Source: Branchinecta lynchi
Lineage: Eukaryota; Arthropoda; Branchiopoda; Anostraca; Branchinectidae
DNA: 64,000 nt
Direction of reading: 5' to 3'
NCBI GenBank assembly: GCA_023053575.1
Contig: JAKZAP010000003.1
Coordinates: 7,602,561-7,666,560 of the forward strand
The translations under genes and the position numbers were made by a program. Below are positions 22,650-33,599 of the stretch, one piece after another; positions within the stretch are counted from its first letter, which is position 1, and each line of letters opens with the position of its first letter. The notes under the pieces are model-generated. The model was not told where the DNA came from. It ran no database searches and saw nothing but the letters and a program-made list of their open reading frames with translations.

Positions 22650-23772
22650 CACTGCCCTAGAATGCCATATTACATCAGAAATCAGCCAATTTCTGACAAA
22701 CCAAACCTTGTCGTCAAAATTTTGAAATGTGCTTTATTTCTTCTTTATATAGTTATTGTTGTTTCTTTGTGACTGTACCTTCGCCTTGCTTTCGGTTAGA
22801 TGTATGATTATTTAGCGGATGGAATATTATTGGGTATGATTCGTCATGCTGAAGTCGTTTTTGGTTTTAACTTTTTGCGTGTGCGCTCGAGCTCTGGTCT
22901 CAGCAGCGGAAAGCGTTAAATATACTTTTGTTTATAAATAAAGATAACCTTGAACCAAAGGCTAACGTTTTGTATAACTTGGTTAGTTTAAATCCAGCTG
23001 TGAAGGTGAATACGTGTCTTTTGCTTTGTGGCCTAGTTTAGCTTCTTCAAAAAAACTTGTGGATCCGCAATATTTGTCGCACGTATTTGTTTTCTTGGTT
23101 ATCTTAATTTAGACTCTTCACGACTAAATCTTTAATATTAAATAAATGAAACGAATGAAAAGCTCCCTTTGGATGCAAGAGTTTCTATGCCTGTTAACAG
23201 AACAACTGTAAAACAAAAAATATAACGGTAGTAGGTAAGTTTTTATTTTTAACCAAAATATTGAAAATAAAATAAAGTACATGACTAATATCCTATTGCA
23301 GCAAAAAGAAAGTCCTAAGGCTTGTACTGCAATTGATTAATATTACTTGTATCTAATAAATAAATAACTAAACACAATAACTTACAACTATCCGCCTAGC
23401 CTATGACTTAAATAAGAGACAATTAAACGTGAACACTATACACAACATGAATCCTTAATATTTACTCCTTACCAGTTTCAGCCCTACCCGAACAACCGTG
23501 AACAAAAAGTAAAAAAAAGAAGAAAAAACCACACATCCTTCAACATACATTAATTAAGCGGAAGGTTTTCAGTTTCTTTTTAAACCCATATAAAGTGACA
23601 GACTCCTTGATGCTAGCCGGCAGAAGGTCCCAGGTTATGAATCATATAAGATGACTTTTTTGCTGGTCAAGCTAAAGGTGATCAAGAAAGAGAAGAAGAT
23701 GGTGCCCTGATAAATAGGTAGTCCAAGGTCATTTGCTCTCGAGCCTTGCTTTAGCTTAACTCAAACGATAGC
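22650..23772. other. Unassigned sequence with retroelement-like 3' ends
   Basis: Near 22910-22960 'tttgtttataaataaagata' followed by 'accttgaacc' resembles a LINE 3' end. A second such end around 23120-23160 has 'taaataaatgaaacgaatg'. No coding frame recognised. Confidence 0.3.
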
Positions 23773-24965
23773 AAAGATTAAGCGAAAAGGGCTGAGATAG
23801 CGCAACCTAGTTACACATCGCTTATTCACTTAAATACGCCCTCTCATGGGCTTATTCGTCTGTTTGATTCTTAAGTAGATTTTGTTTGTATGTGTAGTGT
23901 TTTGTAATTATGTCTTTATCTATTCTTTTGTACTCCACTGTTTTCGTCTTGTACGATTTGTGGGTTAAAAATAAATTATTATTATTATTAAAATGCATTA
24001 TTTCGTTGCTCCGCCGTTCATGGATAATCGATTTTCGAGTAGTGGACTTTCTTTGTCAGATTTGTGGTACCTCTATACGCTTGTACTTGTGTTGTATAGA
24101 GAGATTGCACCCTATCCGATGAAAACGGATATTGCTACACCATCATCACGGGATCATAAGAACAAAATTTAACATTGGGAGGTATAGGACTTTCAACTTT
24201 GACATTATATAAATTTTATCGTCATTCTGAGCCAGGACTTGCTGGAAATGTTAATTAGGCTATTCCTTAACCGTATAATTCTATTTTTGGAAAAGAGTTT
24301 CCGTGGAAGTAAGAGCTTGAAGGCTTCAAAGTTTGAAAACAAAAACGAAGTCTCGAATCCTATTGGTCGGCGAAGACGCGGATTTAAAAAATTGTGTCAT
24401 AATCTACCAATAGGACGTGACTCCGTCTTTGTTTACAAACTTTGACGCCTTCAAACTCTTGCTTACATGGAAACTCTTTTGCAAGTATAGAATTATACGG
24501 TTAAGAAATAGCCCAATTAACATTTCCAGCAAGTTCATGGCTCAGAATAATGTTAAACGCTGACAATTTAATTTCAAAGTTGAAAGTCCTATACTGCCTA
24601 ATGTTAAATGTTTTCGTTACGATCCCGTCCGTTTTCGTCGGGTATGGTGCAATCTCTCTACACTTGACGAAAAACGTGTACGAAAAAATTCGTGTTCAGG
24701 CACTCTGCAGTCTTTACCAAGCTCGCCACTGGCAACTGAAAATCCGCGTTTGTGTTGAGATTCAAATTTTCCGCGTTACAGTAGAATTTGCATTGTGAGG
24801 ATGGCCGTATTCTGAACGTCCCTGCAAAAGCAGATAGTGGAACATAAGAAAATCAAATAGCAGAATCCAAATAATTCAATGTATTCAGTTAAATGACACC
24901 AAAATAAGGTGGCTTTTCAGTTAAACTTGAATTGCAAGCTTAATTCACAGCTTCAAGTTTCATGC
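23773..24965 (+). mobile_element. Family C element, enlarged by two insertions
   Basis: Starts 'aaagattaagcgaaaagggc' with 'tgagatagcgcaac', ends 'ggcttttcagttaaacttg'. Between 'cttattcacttaaatacg' and 'aaatgcattatttcgttgct' lies a probable LINE 3' end finishing in (ATT)n at about 23990. At 24092-24665 a foldback element splits the family's 'cgcttgtacctgttttgtat' and 'cttgacaaaaatg' parts. The remaining 3' half follows the family order ('gagattcaaattttccgcg'). Confidence 0.55.
24092..24665. mobile_element. Foldback element of about 570 bp with long inverted arms
   Basis: The two halves are near-complements over about 280 bases. Outer ends: 'gtatagagagattgcaccct' and, on the other strand, 'gtgtagagagattgcaccat'. 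Inner parts pair 'ggacttgctggaaatgttaa' with 'ttaacatttccagcaagttc'. The centre near 24375 holds 'cctattggtcggcgaag' opposed to 'ctaccaataggacg'. It sits inside family C. I could not fix the target duplication. No coding frame. Confidence 0.7.
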
Positions 24966-25050
24966 TGACTACCTGGATAGAGACGAGCCCACCTTAGCAT
25001 TGGTTTGGGCATTGAAAACCCTCTCTGTTCCCGGACTACGTTATATCATC

Positions 25051-25129
25051 CCTCCCCCTATTCCACTATACGTAGTCCTTCCCCCTATTCCACTATACGT
25101 AGCCCCTCCCCCTATTCCCCTATACGTAG
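25051..25129 (+). repeat. Minisatellite, about 27 bp, three copies
   Basis: Three copies of 'ccctccccctattccactat' followed by 'acgtag', with 1-3 differences each. Confidence 0.8.
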
Positions 25130-26032
25130 CAAACCCCAGCGAGAAAAAAAAATACATCCTTGTCCCCTTTAAATGAACAATCTAGCAGCAGTTTTGTTCC
25201 AGCATTTATTGAGAACCGATAAGCTAGTCCTTTAAGTGTGTTTTATACCAAAAAAGCAATTCAATCAAGAAAAATCAATCAAGCAATTTATTTACTTCAT
25301 GATATTACGGGTCCCATATTTAAGTTACGCTAAAGCATAAATATTCAGACGAAAAAATCAAATTCGGGGATATGCTATGATAGTTACTTTTGATCAGTGC
25401 ACTTTTATTCCTCTATTATTCACACGATCCATCGTCGATTTTTCTTAGTCAAAAACCTTAGCCAGAAGCCAAAGGTTAGCACAACTTTCCACCAAATCGA
25501 GTCTCAAACCCCTCCTGTCGAGGCGTTTTGAATGGCACAGATACAATGGAAGTCTGTACCTATTTGTTGGCTCATTATGTGGAGATAGTCATGGTTTGAT
25601 CGACCCGAAAAAATCGTTACAATTCCCATTCAGACAATTCGGTTCATAGCCCCACCCCCCATAGAATTTGCCTGATTGAAACATATTTCAGTAATCAAAC
25701 TGGGGCGGGGCTAAAATATTGCTTTTGTGAATAGTACTGAGAAATATGAGATCTTAATTCTTTTATTTTTACGTATCAAGGATTTCATTTTACTTCTGGT
25801 TCTTCGACTCGTGGAGAGGCGTTAGTCAGAGACGCCATTTCAGTAAACCTTAGGGGAAATCAATTTTCGGTCCCCATATTAGTTTATTTTATTCAGACTC
25901 AGCATTTAATTACTCTTTTTGGGTATGGTTTAAAGTATCATCGAATATCCGTTAAAGTAACGTCATTGCAAATAGCTATACCCTTGGTCGTATGTTTTTC
26001 AGTCGTAGAACTTTTCAGAGTGGCATTCGTGT
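25130..26032. other. Unassigned sequence
   Basis: AT-rich, no frame or repeat recognised. Confidence 0.3.
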
Positions 26033-26107
26033 GTTTTGAGCATTTTCGAATGACAGTATGTTTTGAGCATTTTCGAATGACAGTATGTTTTGAGCATTTT
26101 AGAATGA
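26033..26107 (+). repeat. Minisatellite, 27-bp period, nearly three copies
   Basis: Unit 'atgttttgagcattttcgaa' plus 'tgacagt', repeated with one substitution in the last copy. Frames on both strands (60-96 codons at 25938-26228) owe their C-F-E-H-F-R-M-T or K-C-S-K-H-T-V-I-R repeats to this array and are not credible genes. Confidence 0.85.
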
Positions 26108-26709
26108 GCGGGAATGCCTTTCGAGATTGCCAGATCGACATAAAGAGGCGGGCTACTTCTAATCGTTTGGATACGAAGATACATTTTAGCCATATATTGT
26201 CAAATGAGTATCCGATTTGAGGTTCCAAGACCGACCAAAGACATTTGTCAAATAATGAATTTCGCCCTGCAGCGCAGAGTTTTCACCCAAGTTTGAATAC
26301 GATCTGTTGTGTACCGATATCTATTTAAGTAAAAATAGTCGATTTAAGTAGTCGAGTTGAAGTCTCAATTTAAGTTAGAATCAGGCTGGTTTTGCTAGTG
26401 GCGTAGCCTACATCTTCAAGAATCTGTTAGTTTCGAGCAACGATCCTTATGTATTTAAAAAACTTCAATGATAAGAATTTTCTTCCAGGGAAATAAATCA
26501 GCTCCGTGAGCAATGAGAGAAGATGAATGACTGAACGAACGAAGGTATTCCCAAAAAAGCCCTTTGAGCCATAGCGGAACAAAATACAAAAAATAAATAA
26601 GCACTCCCAACTGCAATGTACCATTCCAAATATTCAACACTCAACTCATAATTCTGATAACTAAATTAACTATCAAACAAACCAATACCTAGCCCTACCA
26701 CAACATCAA
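26108..26709. other. Unassigned sequence
   Basis: No recognised element between the 27-bp minisatellite and the hAT-type element; a pair of overlapping minus frames (26427-26640) has no resemblance to any family. Confidence 0.3.
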
Positions 26710-27906
26710 CCTACAACCAGAGGCGTCCCGACACCTTCCTGATAGGGGGGGGGGGGGGGAGGGGGTTCAGCTTCAGAATTTTACCGGAAGTTTTCGAGCT
26801 TTTATCGGAATTTTTCGAGCTTTAACCGGAAATTCTCTGCAGAAACTTTAGAATACGGTTGTGTTATGACTTATGTCTTGTATTGTGTATTGTAAACAAG
26901 AGCAAACAAAAAAAAGGCTTGTTAACATTTAAAACAAAACTAAAATCTGACATTCAACACACCCTACACATTTATTCCTCGGACCAGTTCTGGTAGATTC
27001 TGTGGGGTCAATTCCGGTAGATTCCCTGAGACAAATTCCGGTAGATTCCTTGTGAAAGATTTAGCGTAGATTCCATAAGAAAAATCCGATAGGTTCCATG
27101 AGACGAATTTTGTAGATTCCGAGGGGTAAATTCCGGTAGATTCCCTGAGACACGCTGCGGTAGGTTCCTTGTAAAAAAAATATCGCACAAATTCTGGTAG
27201 ATTCCCTGAGCCGAATTCTGGTAGATTGCGGGGGGTAAACTCGGGCAGATTTCCTGAGACAGATTCTGGTAGATTCCTTGTGAAAGATTTAGCATTGGTT
27301 CCATAAGCAAAATCCGGTAGGTTCCCGAGCCAAATTCTGGTAGTTTGCATGGGGTGAATTCTGGTAGATTCCCTAAGACGAGTTTCGGTACATTCCTTGT
27401 GAAAGATTTCGCACGAATTCCGGTAAATTCCCTGAGACAAGTTCCGGTAGATTCCTTGTGAAAGATTTAGCATTGGTTCCATCAGCAAAATCCGGTAGGT
27501 TCACGAGCCAAATTCTGGTAGTTTGCATGGGGTGAATTCTGGTAGATTCCCTAAGACGAGTTTCGGTACATTCCTTGTGAAAGATTTCGCACGAATTCCG
27601 GTAAATTCCCTGAGACAAGTTCCGGTAGATTCCTTGTGAAAGATTTCACACAAATTCCTGTAGATTCCCTAGGGGTAAATTCCGGTAGATTCCCTGAGAC
27701 AAAGATTTAGCGTAGCTTCCATGAGCAATAATCCGGTAGATTCCCTGAAAATCATCAAGTTCAGGTGAATTCGACAAATTTTAACTTGCGCGGCTTAGCC
27801 GTATCAGTCAAAATTTAATGATTTTTTTCTCCGCTGGCTTTCTGGGGTGGGGTTGCAGCCCCCCCCCTCCTCCCACAAACCCCCTCGGGACGCCCCTGCC
27901 TACAAG
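26710..27906. mobile_element. hAT-type non-autonomous element, 1181 bp, filled by a minisatellite
   Basis: The element proper is 26718-27898. Ends are CAGAGGCGTCCCGA and TCGGGACGCCCCTG (13 of 14 positions complementary), followed inward by G-rich and C-rich tracts. The flanking 8 bases are cctacaac (26710-26717) and cctacaag (27899-27906), a target duplication with one mismatch. Almost the whole interior is a minisatellite (separate entry). No transposase. The end type matches the elements at 5815, 31570 and 51169 only in its CAGRGGCG start, so these are different subfamilies of one end style. Confidence 0.8.
26990..27745. repeat. Minisatellite of ~22-bp units with a 178-bp higher-order repeat
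   Basis: The base unit is 'attccggtagattccctgag' plus 'aca', alternating with 'ttccttgtgaaagattt' and 'ggttccataagcaaaatc' variants. A block of about 178 bases is repeated nearly exactly ('agcattggttccat' at 27291 and 27469). A 174-codon minus frame at 26964-27488 reads as repeats of R-N-L-P-E-F-V-S-G-N-L-P-E-F-T-P. Two other frames over the same DNA are just as repetitive, so I regard it as array-derived rather than a gene. Confidence 0.8.
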
Positions 27907-28782
27907 AAAACGTTCACGGTGCTCCATGGCAACCTTCAGGAATCTACCAAACCGATGCAAATCTCGAAAAATTTTACTATCCATCAAATCTTTCAGAGAA
28001 GAACTTCCCTACCAAAACCTTCTCTCCTTAGATCCACCAACTCACTACAAGAACTTCACTCCAAGATTTAATGTCGGGCCTGAATACTGCAACAAGTCAT
28101 TTGATGTCGTTTTCTGTCCGTCCGTCGGTCCGGGTTTTGCTAGTTCGGGCACTTCCCCATAAGCTAGGACGATGAAACTTGGCAGGCACATCAGGGACCA
28201 CAAATGATTAAGTTGGAAATAGTCACTTTCCCGATCCGAGCATCTGGGGGGGGGGAGTGGAGGGAAGGGGAATCCGGAAAAATTAGGTATTTTTACTTAG
28301 GACCTGGCGATCAGATCTTAATGAAACTTGGCATACAGAAAGACCTCGTGTCTCAGACATCCCATTTTAAACCCGGACGGGCTTCGGTGATATTAGGGGG
28401 AGTTGGAAGGGGGGGGAACCGGAAATCTTGTGAAACGCTTGGAGTGGAGAGATTGGGATGAAAGTTGGTGGAAAGAACAAGCACGAGTCTTAGATACGTG
28501 ATTGACATAACCGGACCGGATCCACTCACTGTGCGGGAGTTTGGAGGGGAGCCGAATTTCTAGTGATCCGCGAGTTTGGTACTTCCTGATGTGATATGAC
28601 GATGAAACTTGGCAGGCGAGTCAGGGACCCGAACAGATTGACTTGAGAATAGTCGTTTCCTCGATCCAACCATCTGGGGGGGGGGGGCGTGGAGGAAGGT
28701 AGAATTCGGAAAAAGTGAGGTATTTTTAACTTACGAACGGGTGATCGGATCTTAATGAAACTTGGTATAGAAATACCTCGTC

Positions 28783-29071
28783 TTGATTAGACATTCTTTA
28801 TAGGGATTCGACGCTGGATTTGTTTCTGAATTTTCTTTTTTTGCTGGACTAGTAGTTTGCTCGGAATTCGGGCGAAACCGGAAACTTGGCAGAAGTAAAG
28901 CAGGAAGTCTCGGTGAGTATCGTCAAAATAGATATGGCTTATAGAGGTATATCTGAACTTGACTTTCTCTGATGATTAGCCTGGCGAAGACTGGATCTGG
29001 CGAAGACCTGACCCTATTGTCTGAATCAAATATTATATTTTTGGGATCCCATCGACACCTTTGGTCTTGTT
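28783..29071 (-). mobile_element. Family A 5' fragment, minus strand
   Basis: Runs from 'gattagacattctttatagg' to 'gggatcccatcgacaccttt' and 'ggtcttgttt', the 5' end of family A read on the other strand. It lacks the unit array and 3' end. The LINE begins at its very edge, so this AACAAGACC terminus is also a junction. Confidence 0.65.
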
Positions 29072-30893
29072 TAAAAAAGGAGATATGAATCTACATCGTA
29101 ACTATAGGCCTATAACATTGGTTTCGTGTCTGAGTAAGATATTAGAGAAGATAATTGATTCTAGGCTAGCAAAATGGTTGGAGAAGAATAAGGTAATTAG
29201 AGAGGAGCAGGCTGGATTTAGCGTAAGATATAGTACTATTGATAGAATATTTGTATTGAAAGTTTTAATAGAAAAGTATTGTAAGGGTAGAGGAAAGTTA
29301 TATGTAGATTTTGTAGATTTAGAACGCGCTTTCGATAGTATTGATAGGGCGATGTTGTTTGGGATGATGGTAGGATTAGGGATACCTAGGCTTGTCATTA
29401 GAATTATTAGTCACATGTATGTAAGTAGCCTAGCTATAGTCAAAGTAGTAGGGAAAGGAACATCCACACCATTTGAAGTATTGAGGGGAGTGAAACTGGG
29501 TAGCACATTGGCACCTAGGTTATTTTCTATTTACATTAATGATTTAGTAGATTATCTACAGAGCCGTTGGGCTCCTGTAGTGAAGCTAGGAAGTTTACCC
29601 GTGTCAGTGTTGTTATTCGCTGCCGACGCGGCTTTGGTAGCCACGTCTGCACGGGAGCTTCAGACTCTCTTGGATCTCCTCAAAACTTTTTGGATTTAAA
29701 AAACTAAACCTGAACGTTAATAAAACAGAAATTGTAATATTTGGTAAGAGAGGGGATAACCCTGAAAAATTTACATTTGAAGGTAAAGAATTATCCCAAA
29801 AGAAAAGTTTTAAGTATTTGGGGGTTACTTCAATGTCCAATGGTAGTTGGAACGAACATATTTCAGAGATGGGTAAAAGAGGTAAAGCTGCATCGTTTGC
29901 AGTTTTAAGAAACGAGACGATAATGAAAGTTAAGGACCTTAAGATGCAAGCACGTATTTAATTCTCTGGGGTTGCGAGGCTGCTACGCAACTTGAATCGA
30001 TTCTGCTACAACACTACAAAAGATTAATGGGTTTACATCCAACAACCCATACACAAGTAATGAAAGGAGAACTAGGTTTGCTGTCTCTTAGAATTCCTAG
30101 GCTAGTGCAAGTAGTTAGATTTTGGTTAAAAATAGTAAGTCTCCAAGAAGATAGGCTGCTGAAAGCGGCTTACTTAGAGACCCTGGGATAAAAAAAGAAG
30201 CGTTCTTGGCCTTGGCAAGTGAAAAAGCTGTTGGACGAAGCTGGACTGTCGTTTGCTTGGAATGATGGACATGGTGATGCCGAAGGTTTGGAAAATTTGA
30301 TAGGAAAATTTACTTCAGTACTTCAGGACCAAGAAACTCAGCTATGGAATGAGGCTATTCGGAAGTCGGAGTCGCTCACTAATTATCCGAAGTTTAAGAA
30401 TTTGTTTGGATTAGAATTTTATTTTAAGCTAGGTCTACCCGCAGAAATATTAAAGATTTGGTTCCAACTCCGGGCGAACTGTCTCCTATTACGAAGTAGG
30501 AAAAAGGTTTTTGAAAAGAATAGGTCTTTGCCAGTGGCCGAGTGTGCTTGCCGATTTTGTGGTGAGGTAGAAGACAGTTTATGTCATCTGCTGACAGATT
30601 GTGGGGGGGGGTGAAGGAAATTAGAGATAGTTTTTTTTTATGGGGAGCCCATACTATTTCCTGGTATTATGGAGTCGACGAATCGTCAGGTAATTTGGTC
30701 GGTATGTAAATATTTTAAGTGTATACTGGAAGTTTAGATTGGAGGTAATTTGGCGAATAGTAGAAGGGTAAAACGAAGTGATCTTATTGTATGTAATTTT
30801 GAAGGTCACTTTTGTTAGTTAAGTGCGAGAGTGAATACTGTTGTATGGCCATTTGTTGGCTTTAATAAATTATTATCATTATTATTATCATAG
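29070..30893 (+). pseudogene. 5'-truncated, inactivated non-LTR retrotransposon reverse transcriptase
   Basis: The first 210 codons (to about 29699) are a reverse transcriptase fingers-palm region: F-K-K-G-D, NYRPITLVSCLSKILEK, E-E-Q-A-G-F, YVDFVDLERAFDSIDR, and the catalytic segment LLFAADAALVATS. The last is normally F/Y-A-D-D; here the first catalytic aspartate is alanine. Frameshifts near 29690 and 29955 and a stop at 30188 break the rest, but the thumb (KKLNLNVNKTEIVIFGKR, F-K-Y-L-G-V-T) and C-terminal zinc-knuckle (C-R-F-C-x5-D-S-L-C-H-L-L-x-D-C, near 30545-30603) can be followed in shifted frames. A 3' UTR ends in an ATT/ATTATC tail. The endonuclease region is absent. The clade is one with a C-terminal CCHC-type knuckle (I/R1/Jockey/CR1 group), not resolved further. 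Confidence 0.85.
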
Positions 30894-31049
30894 GGATTAG
30901 ACGATTGGAGTGATTTCAATAAAACTTGGAAAGTAGAGAGATTGTATGCGTTATATGGTATATTTTCGAGTCTGGACCGGATCCGAGCACGGTGGTTAGG
31001 GGTTCACACCACTTCCTCGTAACAAGTGCCATATGAGTTCGTAGCTCTG

Positions 31050-31561
31050 GTAAATTTAGAACAAGTCTACTCTGTTTCAAGTTTTTTTCTGGATGATTTT
31101 TTCTGGATCTTTTTTTTTTTGAAGGATCGAAGTGAAGCACTGCCAAGTACCAACCTCCAGCATAATGTCTCACATTTTGCAGGATTCGTCCTGAACCAAG
31201 ACAGAAGGTCTGACCCATGATAAGTAGCCCTTACTTTCATTTAGGATCCGAAAAGACGTTCTGATCATAAGCGATTCCCCAAAACTTTTGCCTTCGGCGC
31301 CTTTCGTAGTATGTTCTATTTACCGGAAGGGCGAGCCGTTTCATACGGGTTTTAGGCTTAGAATTTCGGAGCTTGGGCCAAACTAAAAGCTATATTTTGT
31401 TGGAGGGAAGTTTTGCCCGAGTCATATTTCAAATATTTTGCATGCGGCGCTCATGTTCGTTCTGTCTGATAAACAGTCGTTAGAGAGTGGTGCGGGTCGG
31501 GCTACTGCGAATTCCTGCTATTACGAACGAATTTCCCCTTGATTACAAGTTTCTACATAAT
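31050..31561. other. Unassigned sequence
   Basis: T-rich then mixed sequence between the family B 5' end and the next hAT-type element. No repeat or gene recognised. Confidence 0.3.
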
Positions 31562-32197
31562 ATTAGTTTCAGGGGTGGTTTAAAGTGCTCGGGCATGGGG
31601 GGGGGGGGAGGGGGGTTGAATACCTCAAAATATACGACTGGTTAGTGTCTGGCAATTAAACCGAATATAAAATTACAGAAACAGAAAAAAAATAATTGGA
31701 ATTCCACCATGCTTTTCGCATAAACTTTCACTTGAGAGAGCCAAGCCTCGGTATCATAGCAGCTTCTGACGGATGTGCTCAAGAGAAACTTAAACTGAGC
31801 GTCGCAGTCGAATTTTTTTAATAAAAGCAAAATTGACCTACTTTATACAAGTTCTAGCTTTTAATATGGCTTAGAACCCAAAATCTCAAGTTTAAAACCT
31901 CGAATAAATGACGCACCCTCCAACTAATAAATAATAGGGTAGGTAGACAAACGGCGAGGCGACATTTTTCAAATCCGCCATTTTTTCTGGCAAAATTCAG
32001 CTACATCCCACTCAAAGGTTTTAAGGTGGCTCAGATCCCAGCAGCTTCTAAGGTATATACTCAACACGAAGTTCAACTGAGCACCGCAGGCGACATTTTT
32101 CAAATCCGACATTTTACTGACAAAGTTAAATTACTTCACCTACAAATTCTAACTTTAGTTTATTCAAACAATGTTTACAACGGATACGTCAGCTATA

Positions 32198-32256
32198 ATT
32201 CTTCATCAGCGATATTTCGGCACTTCTTGGCAAGGGTCCTCGTCAGGCTGTCAATC
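32198..32256 (-). ncRNA. Candidate minimal hammerhead ribozyme (left copy of the inverted pair)
   Basis: On the minus strand: stem I CAGC (32250-32247), core CTGACGA (32246-32240), stem II GGACCCTT / AAGTGCC with one mismatch, GAAA (32218-32215), TATC (32214-32211), stem I GCTG (32210-32207). Predicted cut between 32211 and 32210. The outer part of stem I (GATT with AATT) has one mismatch compared with the right copy. Confidence 0.65.
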
Positions 32257-32323
32257 CTCTGGTTCAACTTCGGGGAAGGAAACAAACCTGTAATCTATTT
32301 CCTTCCCCGAAGTTGAACCAGAG

Positions 32324-32383
32324 GATTGACAGCCTGACGAGGACCCTTGCCAAGAAGGGCCGAAATATCGCTGATGAAGAATC
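32324..32383 (+). ncRNA. Candidate minimal hammerhead ribozyme (right copy of the inverted pair)
   Basis: Order: outer stem I GATT (32324-32327), CAGC (32330-32333), core CTGACGA (32334-32340), stem II GGaCCCTT / AAGGGCC around loop gccaag, GAAA (32362-32365), TATC (32366-32369), stem I GCTG (32370-32373), outer stem I AATC (32380-32383). All invariant hammerhead core bases (CUGANGA, GAAA, NUH with H = C) are present. Stem III is just A-U plus U-A with no loop, as in Penelope-associated minimal hammerheads that work as dimers. Predicted cut after 32369. Confidence 0.75.
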
Positions 32384-33599
32384 ATAGCTGACGTATCCGT
32401 TCTAAACACTGTTTGAATAAATGTTCCAAAGTCAGCTTGGGCTCAAAGAATATTTATCTAGATTTAGTGTTGCCCAGACCCCAAAACCTCAAGCTTAAAA
32501 CCCCATTCAAAAGACGCACGCTTCAACTAAATGGAAAATAGGCTACTAATAAAGGCGCCACAGGCAAGCCAACTATCTGGCAAAGTTTAACTAATTCCAG
32601 TATTAACTTAAACGTAGCTCAAATTTTAGGCCTAAAACCTCACCTAAATGACGCACCATCACACTCAATAGTGAATAGGCTACTACGAAAGACGCTGCAG
32701 GTGAAATTCTTAGGTAGGGGAAAGTAAGGGCTGCCTATGATATCCTAGATCTCGATAACTCCCAAACGGATAACTCTCCAACTCTCGCCCCGATAACTCC
32801 CGAACGAAGTGGGATATTTTGCCGGAAGTGGCAGTACTTCCACTCGGTTCCTTCCAAAAAAGGTAGTGGCCACCAAGAATAAATAAGATACGAAGGAGAT
32901 TTCTAGTGAATTTACAATATCAAAAAATGGTGCAATCATCAGGCCCGTTATTACTGTGCTTGCAATGCCGGTTCATGTTAAGAACTACACAAGACATTAA
33001 GAAAAAATCTACCTGTTCTGTGCTAAAATAGGAGTTGTTATGCATACAACCGGATAGGTTGTGTTTAAACTTTGTGCTGCAGTTTTTGGAAATCAGCACA
33101 TTTTCTGCTAAAATACAGAGATGTTGGTACAATTTCAATTGCGTTCAATTTTGCGCAACAGGGTGAAGATCCCCATATGGTAACAGCATGTATGTCATTC
33201 TGACAAGCTCGAAACTTACGACTGTCTCTAAGACACGTCTAGAAAATCGTTTTCTAGACAAGACAAGAAACGAGTCATTTTTAGGCAAATTCACAATTTG
33301 GTGTCATTCTGCTTAAACATATGATTGTCATTCAGACAAACTTAGAACATACAACCGCGACTCTGACAAGCTCAAAGCATCCAACTCTTCGGGGCCATGT
33401 GAGTAGAAAATGACATTTGTAGGCAAAATTCAGGTTCGGCAACCTGAATGTCATTATGGCACGCTCAAACGCACGACAGTGATACAGAAAAGCTGGAGGG
33501 GGGGGAGGGAGTCACCCCCAGCCTCCCCTTCGAACCGCCCCTGATTTGTTTTAATGTTTCTTTAAATTCGTACAGTTTCCCGCATGTGGTAGTGTGTAT

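Larger units (their letters stand above)
28110..31049 (-). mobile_element. Family B element, minus strand, broken by nested insertions
   Basis: The 3' part (28110-28782, minus) has the family landmarks 'ctgtccgtccgtcggtccg', 'gatgaaacttggcaggc' three times and G-rich stretches; the terminal hairpin is missing. The 5' part (30894-31049) carries 'gaaacttggaaagtagagag' analogues and 'aacaagtgccatatgagttc', ending 'gtagctctgg'. Between them lie a family A fragment and a broken LINE, so the nesting order is B, then A and the LINE. The inner B units between the two parts are missing. Confidence 0.65.
32158..32455. mobile_element. Inverted pair of hammerhead-bearing elements (copy b)
   Basis: A nearly perfect foldback. 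The left arm (about 32158-32285) is the complement of the right arm (about 32297-32430). Outward from the centre each arm reads 'ccttccccgaagttgaacca', the hammerhead, then a tail with 'tagctgacgtatccgtt', 'cactgtttgaataaatgtt' and, on the right only, 'agcttgggctcaaagaatat'. The same unit occurs singly at 62602-62781. Inverted terminal copies flanking a missing middle fit the pseudo-LTR arrangements known for Penelope-like retroelements, but no GIY-YIG or reverse transcriptase sequence is present, so this is at best a non-autonomous derivative. Confidence 0.7.
31562..33551. mobile_element. hAT-type non-autonomous element, 1974 bp
   Basis: The element proper is 31570-33543. Ends CAGGGGTGGTTTAAAG and, on the other strand, CAGGGGCGGTTCGAAG match at 13 of 16 positions. 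The flanks attagttt (31562-31569) and atttgttt (33544-33551) agree at 7 of 8 positions, a probable target duplication. The interior has loosely repeated blocks of about 190-250 bp ('aaatgacgcaccctccaact', 'aatgacgcaccatcacact', 'aagacgcacgcttcaact') and the inverted hammerhead pair at 32158-32455. It resembles the partial element at 1-1008. No transposase frame. Confidence 0.65.

Noticed and set aside
26964..27488. 174-codon minus frame with R-N-L-P-E-F repeats
   Set aside because: It coincides with a minisatellite whose other frames are equally open and repetitive; no start context or conserved domain.
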